A program made the position numbers and the translations under genes. The notes below the pieces were generated by a model. The model saw nothing but the letters and a program-made list of their open reading frames with translations, did no database searches and was not told where the DNA came from. A stretch of DNA of 58,256 nucleotides from an uncultured Saprospiraceae bacterium (GTDB lineage Bacteria; Bacteroidota; Bacteroidia; Chitinophagales; Saprospiraceae). The stretch covers positions 1-58,256 of the forward strand of contig CAKZVK010000048.1 in NCBI GenBank assembly GCA_937921825.1, written 5' to 3'. Below are positions 52,620 through 58,256 of the stretch, in pieces. Each line of letters starts with the position of its first letter. Within the stretch, counting starts at the first letter, position 1.

Positions 52620-55007
52620 ATGATTCATATGAGAACAATACTAGCCGTTTTAATTTTCACACTTTTATACTCTACAAGTGGCTTAGGCCAAAACAAAGAC
52701 TTGGTTACCCTTAGTGGCTATATCAAAGATGGGAGTAGTGGAGAAACCTTGATTGGAGCTACTGCTTTTATCAAAGAAAATGCTGCAGGAGGGACCTCTA
52801 ACGAGTATGGCTACTATTCCATTTCCGTACCAGCAGGAAGCTATACCGTAGAATATGCCTATCTAGGATTTAACTCTACAGTAAAATCTGTGGAACTGAA
52901 CGCAGACACCAAACTAGATATAGAACTAGCGGAAGAATCAGAAGTCATAGAAGAAGTCGTCATCACCGCTGAACCCGAAGACGAAAATGTCACGAACGTA
53001 GAAATGTCTGTCAATAAACTAGACATTGGAACTATAAAGAAAATGCCTACCCTGCTCGGAGAGGTAGAAATTATCAGAAGTATACAATTACTTCCTGGAG
53101 TCTCGACAGTAGGTGAAGGCGCAACTGGCTTCAATGTCAGAGGTGGAGCTATAGATCAGAATCTAGTATTACTCGATGAAGCTCCCGTCTTTAATTCTTC
53201 ACACCTATTTGGCTTCTTCTCAGTCTTTAACCCCGATGCCGTAAAGGATGTAAAACTTATCAAAGGTGGTATTCCTTCTAGATACGGCGGTCGTCTGGCT
53301 TCTATCCTCGATGTTAGAATGAAAGAAGGTAATAATAAGCAATTAGCCATCAATGGCGGTGTAGGAGCCATCTTCAGTAGACTTTCCATAGAGGCACCAA
53401 TTATAAAAGATAAGTCTTCATTTATAATCGCTGGACGTAGATCTTATATCGATGTTCTCGCCAAGCCATTCCTAGATGAAGACCTAGGAGATACAGGTCT
53501 GAGCTTCTACGACCTTACCTTGAAGACCAACTATAAGATCAATGACAAGAACAGGGTATTTCTTTCAGGATACCTAGGTAGAGATAAGTTTTCGTTCGGA
53601 TCAGCAGCAGGATTTGATTGGGGAAATTCGACGACGACTCTTAGATGGAATCACTTATTCAGTGATAAACTATTCGCTAACCTGACGTTGTACTATTCCG
53701 ATTATGATTATAGAATCAGCTTTGGAGACGCTGCGAAAGATAGATTTGACTGGGATGCAAGAATTATAAACTACAGTGCAAAACCAGAATTCACTTGGTT
53801 TCTAAATCCTAAGAATCTTATCAAGTTTGGTGGACAAGCTATCGTATACACCTTTGAGCCAGGCAATGCTGTAGGTGTCTCAGAAGGCATCTCTCAGGAC
53901 ATCGGATTAGATAACAAGTATGCCATAGAGTCTGGCCTATTTATCGAAAACGAGCAAGAGATTAACGATGCACTTTCTTTGAATTATGGTCTGAGATGGT
54001 CTTACTTTAACTACACAGGTAAAGGAGATGCCTATACTTTTGGACAGACAGAACTGGGTAGAAGAAAACCTGTTACTGGAGTCCAATCTTTTGATCAGTG
54101 GGAATCTATTCAGACCTACTCTAACTTTGAACCGAGACTAGCCGCTAAGTACCAACTGAATAGTAGTAGCTCCCTAAAAGCAAGCTACAACCGTATGGCA
54201 CAGTATATACAACTCGTGTCTAACACGACAGCCTCTACACCAGTAGATGTATGGACGCCAGCCACTAATAATATAAAGCCTCTTATGGCTGATCAGGTCG
54301 CTCTAGGATACTTCAAAAATCTCGCAGATAATACTTACGAGATCAGCACAGAACTCTATTATAAAAAGGTCGCCAATACAGTGGACTATATAGATGGCGC
54401 GGACCTCTTACTTAATCCTGCTCTAGAAGGAGATCTACTAGAAGGACAAAACAGAGCCTATGGTGCAGAGTTTATGTTCAAGAAGAGCAAAGGTGTCTTT
54501 ACGGGCTGGTTAAGTTATACACTAGCGAGAACTGAAAATAAGATAGAGGGTATCGCAGAAGGCAATTGGTATCCAACCCGTTTTGATCAGACACATAACC
54601 TCAGTTTGACTACCTTCTATGAACTGAGTGACAAGTGGAGCTTGAGTGCCAACTTTGCCTACATTACGGGGACTCCGGCGACCTTCCCTACTTCTAGATA
54701 TGAGCAGCAAGGTTACATAGTACCTCATAATGGTAATGACACAAGAAATAATGTAAGAATCCCAGATTACCACAGATTAGATATCGGAGCGACCAGACAG
54801 AGCAAACCGAAGATGAATGGCAAGTGGCAAGGTGAATGGGTCTTTTCGATCTATAATCTATACAGTAGAAGAAATGCCTTTTCTATCTTTTTTGAGCCCA
54901 CAGATATAGATGCTAGAGTCGGTGATGTGATCTCTACCCAAGCTACAAGACTCTCTGTAGTCGGTAATTTTATTCCTTCTGTTTCTTACAACTTCAAATT
55001 CAACTAA
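52620..55007 (+). CDS. TonB-dependent receptor with carboxypeptidase-like regulatory domain
   Basis: The 795-residue protein has an export signal (AVLIFTLLYSTSGLGQ). Residues about 30-115 are a CarboxypepD_reg-like domain (LSGYIKDGSSGETLIGATAF, YGYYSISVPAGSYTVEYAYLGF). The plug follows (EVEIIRSIQLLPGVSTVGEG, FNVRGGAIDQNLVLLDEAPV), then a barrel ending NFIPSVSYNFKFN. It probably imports a large substrate across the outer membrane using TonB energy. It is immediately followed, 5 bp later, by a DUF4249 lipoprotein, a pairing I recall from other Bacteroidota. The substrate is not readable from sequence. Confidence 0.93.
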   Translation: MIHMRTILAVLIFTLLYSTSGLGQNKDLVTLSGYIKDGSSGETLIGATAFIKENAAGGTSNEYGYYSISVPAGSYTVEYAYLGFNSTVKSVELNADTKLDIELAEESEVIEEVVITAEPEDENVTNVEMSVNKLDIGTIKKMPTLLGEVEIIRSIQLLPGVSTVGEGATGFNVRGGAIDQNLVLLDEAPVFNSSHLFGFFSVFNPDAVKDVKLIKGGIPSRYGGRLASILDVRMKEGNNKQLAINGGVGAIFSRLSIEAPIIKDKSSFIIAGRRSYIDVLAKPFLDEDLGDTGLSFYDLTLKTNYKINDKNRVFLSGYLGRDKFSFGSAAGFDWGNSTTTLRWNHLFSDKLFANLTLYYSDYDYRISFGDAAKDRFDWDARIINYSAKPEFTWFLNPKNLIKFGGQAIVYTFEPGNAVGVSEGISQDIGLDNKYAIESGLFIENEQEINDALSLNYGLRWSYFNYTGKGDAYTFGQTELGRRKPVTGVQSFDQWESIQTYSNFEPRLAAKYQLNSSSSLKASYNRMAQYIQLVSNTTASTPVDVWTPATNNIKPLMADQVALGYFKNLADNTYEISTELYYKKVANTVDYIDGADLLLNPALEGDLLEGQNRAYGAEFMFKKSKGVFTGWLSYTLARTENKIEGIAEGNWYPTRFDQTHNLSLTTFYELSDKWSLSANFAYITGTPATFPTSRYEQQGYIVPHNGNDTRNNVRIPDYHRLDIGATRQSKPKMNGKWQGEWVFSIYNLYSRRNAFSIFFEPTDIDARVGDVISTQATRLSVVGNFIPSVSYNFKFN

Positions 55008-55012
55008 GAGCT

Positions 55013-55903
55013 ATGAAATACCTTATATACACCTTAGCAATAACGGCACTCTTATTCGCAGCTTGCGAAGACCCCATAGATGTGACTACAGATCCAGCAG
55101 AAGACTTAGTGACTGTAGACGCATGGTTAGATAATATTCCCGATACTAAAAAGGCAATCAAACTATCCTATTCGCAGCCATACTTTGATTCTAGCTTTGT
55201 AGCAGGGATCAATGAAGCAGCCATAGCGATAATCAGTTCTACAGGTAAGACACATACCTTCGAATCTGTGGATAATAATGGTAACTATGAGCTAGCAAGC
55301 CCCTTAGATGAATGGTTAGATGAGCCTGTCGGGACAGAATACACTATAGAAATAGACCTAGCTGGAAATTTAATAACGGGTACCGCCGTAAAAAACAGAG
55401 TGCCAGAAATAGATTCTATTTATCAAGAACTGAGGGAAGGTGAAGCTTTTGTAGATGATGGCATCTACTGTAATTTCTTTGCGACAGATCTAGAAGGTAG
55501 AGGTGATAGTTACTGGATAAAGACCTATAAAAACGGTGAATACCTCAATAAGCCCGGTGAGCTAAACATTGCTTTCGATGCAGCTTTTAGTTCAGGTTCT
55601 GAAGTAGACAATCTTGTTTTTATTCAGCCTATCCAGGAATTAAATAATCCCATAGACGAAAACTTTGCTCCTATTCCATGGGTAGAAGGAGATACCATAA
55701 GAGTAGAAATCCACTCTATCACCAATGAGGCTTTCTTCTACATGGAAGTTCTAAGAGATCAATTACTAAATAGCAACAACAGCATCTTTGCCGAACCACT
55801 AGCCAATACTAGAGGAAATCTACAGAGTGCGGATGGCAAGACAGTCTTAGGCTATTTCAATGTCGCTAGTACTTCAGTCTTAGAAGAAACGATAGGAGAA
55901 TAA
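55013..55903 (+). CDS. DUF4249-family lipoprotein
   Basis: This 296-residue protein has a lipoprotein signal (LAITALLFAACE, Cys17) followed by DPIDVTTDPAEDLVTVDAWL and a mostly beta mature domain, matching the DUF4249 family that accompanies TonB receptors like the preceding gene. Its function is not established, but the pairing suggests it caps or aids the receptor at the cell surface. Stop codons of this gene and the convergent SET-domain gene are adjacent without overlap. Confidence 0.85.
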   Translation: MKYLIYTLAITALLFAACEDPIDVTTDPAEDLVTVDAWLDNIPDTKKAIKLSYSQPYFDSSFVAGINEAAIAIISSTGKTHTFESVDNNGNYELASPLDEWLDEPVGTEYTIEIDLAGNLITGTAVKNRVPEIDSIYQELREGEAFVDDGIYCNFFATDLEGRGDSYWIKTYKNGEYLNKPGELNIAFDAAFSSGSEVDNLVFIQPIQELNNPIDENFAPIPWVEGDTIRVEIHSITNEAFFYMEVLRDQLLNSNNSIFAEPLANTRGNLQSADGKTVLGYFNVASTSVLEETIGE

Positions 55904-56341
55904 TTACTTGGGGTCGAACCATAGTTCTACCCCACTCTCTTTCAGAGCTATATAATTGAGAGTGATTTCCTCACCTGCAGGAATATCAGCCGTGGCCATG
56001 ATTTTTATTTCTCTTGACTCAGGAGCAATAAGAAACTCTGCATTAGCCTTTTCGGAGTGATTATATAGAGAACCATATCCTAGCGCTATCGCCGAACTCC
56101 CCTCTTCTAGGTCCCACATAAAGTAGTAATCATGCAAGGTCGTATTATGTATGGCTTGTGTATCTTGCTTACTGAGTACGATTACTGGACATAACTCTAT
56201 CAGACTACCTGCCAGAATTTCTTCTGCACAGTAGACAGCCCTTCCCTTGTTATCGGTATCTAATACATAGAGTCCTGGGAGTTGTGTTGTTAAAGACAAA
56301 GCGCTAAGTCTATTGATTATACAATAAGGAGACGAGAACAT
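55904..56341 (-). CDS. SET-domain protein (putative protein lysine methyltransferase)
   Basis: This 145-residue protein is essentially a stand-alone SET domain: GRAVYCAEEILAGSLIELCPV, GYGSLYNHSEKANAEF with the NHS motif near 94-96, and IPAGEEITLNY with the conserved Tyr130. SET domains transfer methyl groups from S-adenosylmethionine to protein lysines. Bacterial examples are mostly uncharacterised, with targets such as ribosomal or DNA-binding proteins. It lacks pre- and post-SET cysteines. The enzyme is probably cytosolic. It is divergent from PorP/SprF and convergent with the DUF4249 gene. Confidence 0.85.
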   Translation of the reverse strand: MFSSPYCIINRLSALSLTTQLPGLYVLDTDNKGRAVYCAEEILAGSLIELCPVIVLSKQDTQAIHNTTLHDYYFMWDLEEGSSAIALGYGSLYNHSEKANAEFLIAPESREIKIMATADIPAGEEITLNYIALKESGVELWFDPK

Positions 56342-56405
56342 TATATTCTAGAAACCACTGATTCTTAAAAAAAGAGGTTAAATTAGGATAACTTTCATTA
56401 AGATC

Positions 56406-57422
56406 ATGACATTACATACTCATATGACTAAGTATGCAACTTTCACTCTATTACTTATTGTAGGATCTATATTCAGTTCATTTGGGCAAGATCTCCACTT
56501 TACAAATTATGATGGCTCTCCACAAAATCTAAATCCCGCTCTGACAGGAGACTTTAGGGGTACGATGAAAGTAGGTGGCATATACAGAGATCAGTTTAGC
56601 CAATTTTTTAACAAGGGCTACAAATCACAAGGTCTCTTCTTAGAGTACAATCTTAATTTCAAACTCTTTAAAAACGATTGGTTCTCCGTAGGTACTTATC
56701 TAGACAATGATTTGTCTGGGGATTTTAGCTTTGGGTCCACCCGTACAGGTTTGAATGCAAGTTATCATATTCCTATCGGTGACAGTCAGATATTCAGTCT
56801 AGGTTTCCAAGGAGTCTCGATCAATAGAAATCTAACCTCAGCTAATTACGAAACACCAAATTCGATCAGAGGACAAGGTCATGGAGAAGACATTCAAAGG
56901 CTCTTTCAGAACTATGACAAGTCCGCTTTTGATTATGGACTTGGTCTGACCTATAGTTTGATATACAACAAAAAAGTGTCCTCTACTTTTGGAGCAAGTC
57001 TCTACCACCTAAAACTTTCAAGACAGAGCTTAGCCAATGGCAACTTAGACTATATTCCTTTGAGGTTAAATATACATGGAGAATTCGTTTTCCTAACGGG
57101 TAAGTCGACAGGACTAAGACCTCGTTTTTTCTATACTAATTCAGAACAAGCTTCAGAATTTGTCATACAAGTCATCAATGGATTTAAAGTAGGCAAGCAT
57201 GACCTAGAATTTGGTTTAGGGCATCGCTTCAATGATGCGCTACAGTTCCTCATAGGATTTGATTTCAGAGGATGGAAAGTTAATGGTGCCTTTGACATGA
57301 CAACCTCCAGTGCCTCTGCTTACAATGATTCATTTGGAGCCTATGAGATAGGCGTCTATAAGATTATCAATATTCTGCCGAAGGCCGATATGAAAGTTAT
57401 CCAAATCTGTCCAAGACTCTAA
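56406..57422 (+). CDS. PorP/SprF-family type IX secretion membrane protein
   Basis: The 338-residue protein has an export signal (FTLLLIVGSIFSSFGQ). ATG 56424 would give a tighter signal but ATG 56406 is possible. The family opening QDLHFTNYDGSPQNLNPAL is followed by RGTMKVGGIYRDQFSQFF and repeated barrel strands typical of PorP/SprF. These outer-membrane proteins pair with particular T9SS cargo and help them reach the surface; SprF is needed for SprB. The partner is usually encoded next door, and the gene 10 bp downstream codes for an M43-like secreted protein. Confidence 0.9.
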   Translation: MTLHTHMTKYATFTLLLIVGSIFSSFGQDLHFTNYDGSPQNLNPALTGDFRGTMKVGGIYRDQFSQFFNKGYKSQGLFLEYNLNFKLFKNDWFSVGTYLDNDLSGDFSFGSTRTGLNASYHIPIGDSQIFSLGFQGVSINRNLTSANYETPNSIRGQGHGEDIQRLFQNYDKSAFDYGLGLTYSLIYNKKVSSTFGASLYHLKLSRQSLANGNLDYIPLRLNIHGEFVFLTGKSTGLRPRFFYTNSEQASEFVIQVINGFKVGKHDLEFGLGHRFNDALQFLIGFDFRGWKVNGAFDMTTSSASAYNDSFGAYEIGVYKIINILPKADMKVIQICPRL

Positions 57423-57432
57423 ATCATTATAT

Positions 57433-58256
57433 ATGCGCTATCTTATCACTCTTTGCCTACTAGTCTTATTAATACCGCTCAGTTATGGGCAAGGTCTTGA
57501 TAGTAAGGCACAACATCTTCCCTGTATAGAAAAATCATTCCCTGTCCTGGTGCATCTCTCTGTAGATTCTACCACACGACAACCTTACTTATCTGGACAA
57601 GATGTCATGGAACTCATGGAGAAGGTTTCTGCTTTCTTTGAACCCATCTGTATGTCATTTAATGCCTGTGAGATAAATCTGATAAACAATTATACTTTTC
57701 ATAATCTGGTAGACCAACGAAGATTTAGAGAACTGCAAGTCTTACATGGTAAGCCGCGTCGTATCAATATCTTCATCCTCGGTTCTATCCCTAATGCAAC
57801 TTGCGGCTATTCTACCTACAATGGAATAAATCAAGAAAATGGAGAATTCATTTTTCTAGAAACAGATCAATGTGACGATAGCCTAGAAGGGCAATTGGCC
57901 CATCACTTAGGACATTATTTTGCATTGCGAGACACTTACTTTGGTAATGACCTAGAGCTGGTAGATGATCCTAATTGCAGTACCTCGGGAGATGGCATCT
58001 GTGATACGCCTACGGATCCATTCGGTCTCTATAATGATGTTGCTGGAAGTTATTCTGATGTATTGCCAGAGCTAGTGAATATGGAAGAGTTTATTACCGA
58101 TTGTGAATTTACACATGAGTTATTAGATCCTAATGGTGCATACTACCAACCTCAAGTGGGTAATATCATGTCTGCCTATCCCTGTAGATGTGGTTTTACG
58201 AATGGTCAGCTTCTAGAGATCATTTCTAATTATAATTCTGCAACCCATAAACCTTA
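57433..58256 (+). CDS. M43-like (pappalysin-type) secreted protein lacking catalytic Glu (partial, C-terminus beyond window)
   Basis: The frame is open from ATG 57433 to the right edge (274 visible codons). It has an export signal (LLVLLIPLSYGQ). The metalloprotease features of the M43 family are present: INIFILGSIPNATCGYST, GDGICDTPTDPFG, and a met-turn-like NIMSAYPCRCGFTNGQ. At the zinc site the usual HExxHxxGxxH reads HHLGHYFALRD (157-167): the catalytic Glu is His158, the Gly is Ala164 and the third ligand position is Asp167. This argues for altered or lost proteolysis. It follows PorP/SprF by 10 bp, so it is probably T9SS-exported. Confidence 0.8.
   Translation, partial: MRYLITLCLLVLLIPLSYGQGLDSKAQHLPCIEKSFPVLVHLSVDSTTRQPYLSGQDVMELMEKVSAFFEPICMSFNACEINLINNYTFHNLVDQRRFRELQVLHGKPRRINIFILGSIPNATCGYSTYNGINQENGEFIFLETDQCDDSLEGQLAHHLGHYFALRDTYFGNDLELVDDPNCSTSGDGICDTPTDPFGLYNDVAGSYSDVLPELVNMEEFITDCEFTHELLDPNGAYYQPQVGNIMSAYPCRCGFTNGQLLEIISNYNSATHKP

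Overview
The window reads as chromosomal DNA from a free-living member of the Bacteroidota, possibly the Saprospiria side of the phylum (that placement is inference). Supporting signs are AT-rich sequence, a type IX secretion system (T9SS) C-terminal sorting domain, a PorP/SprF protein, giant SprB- and HYR-like repeat adhesins, a TonB receptor paired with a DUF4249 lipoprotein, many short Bacteroidota-type lipoproteins, weak Shine-Dalgarno signals, and one promoter matching the TTTG / TAnnTTTG pattern. No rRNA, tRNA or CRISPR array was found.

Layout. 1-7.7 kb is a minus-strand surface block: the N-terminal part of a giant adhesin (its C-terminus lies off the left edge) built from exact 267-bp repeats, a small secreted protein, and a vanadium-haloperoxidase-like enzyme with a T9SS sorting domain. 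8.1-13.6 kb is a tight minus-strand operon: small membrane protein, Gfo/Idh oxidoreductase, lipoprotein, polysaccharide-initiating sugar transferase, aroE and proline dehydrogenase. 13.7-17.6 kb holds an M14 peptidase and NADP-isocitrate dehydrogenase. 17.6-18.85 kb is a decayed accessory islet: a frameshifted Abi/HEPN gene, an orphan terminator and the wreck of an S24 (LexA-like) peptidase gene. 18.9-25.8 kb is mostly housekeeping and envelope: an IscA-type protein, a 5'-nucleotidase split over two genes, dnaA and an OmpA lipoprotein. 26-30.5 kb carries a transglutaminase-like protein, obg, an enoyl-CoA hydratase and a TonB receptor. 30.7-34.6 kb is a 1305-residue SprB-repeat protein that lacks a visible T9SS sorting domain. 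34.8-45.9 kb holds an HDAC-like deacylase, priA, a TPR histidine kinase, a NUDIX-nitroreductase fusion, a GlsB-type protein, an M28-PDZ peptidase, a beta-propeller lipoprotein and a di-heme peroxidase. An intact IS1595-like element lies at 45.95-46.94 kb. 47-58 kb holds two outer-membrane proteins, a second M28 peptidase, a VOC protein, an MDR oxidoreductase, a 7-bp minisatellite, a lipoprotein with two zinc-ribbon-like modules, a TonB receptor/DUF4249 pair, a SET-domain protein, PorP/SprF and a partial M43-like metalloprotease whose catalytic Glu is replaced by His.

How the parts fit. The dominant theme is the cell surface: secreted or anchored adhesins, T9SS parts, TonB-dependent uptake, secreted peptidases and polysaccharide initiation, suiting a particle-attached, polymer-degrading bacterium. 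Most genes are ordinary for the phylum. The best second looks are the decayed Abi/S24 islet, the block-duplicated SprB protein without a sorting domain, the exact-period repeat array, the M43-like protein lacking its Glu, the NUDIX-nitroreductase fusion with a degenerate Nudix box, and the duplicated ribbon lipoprotein.
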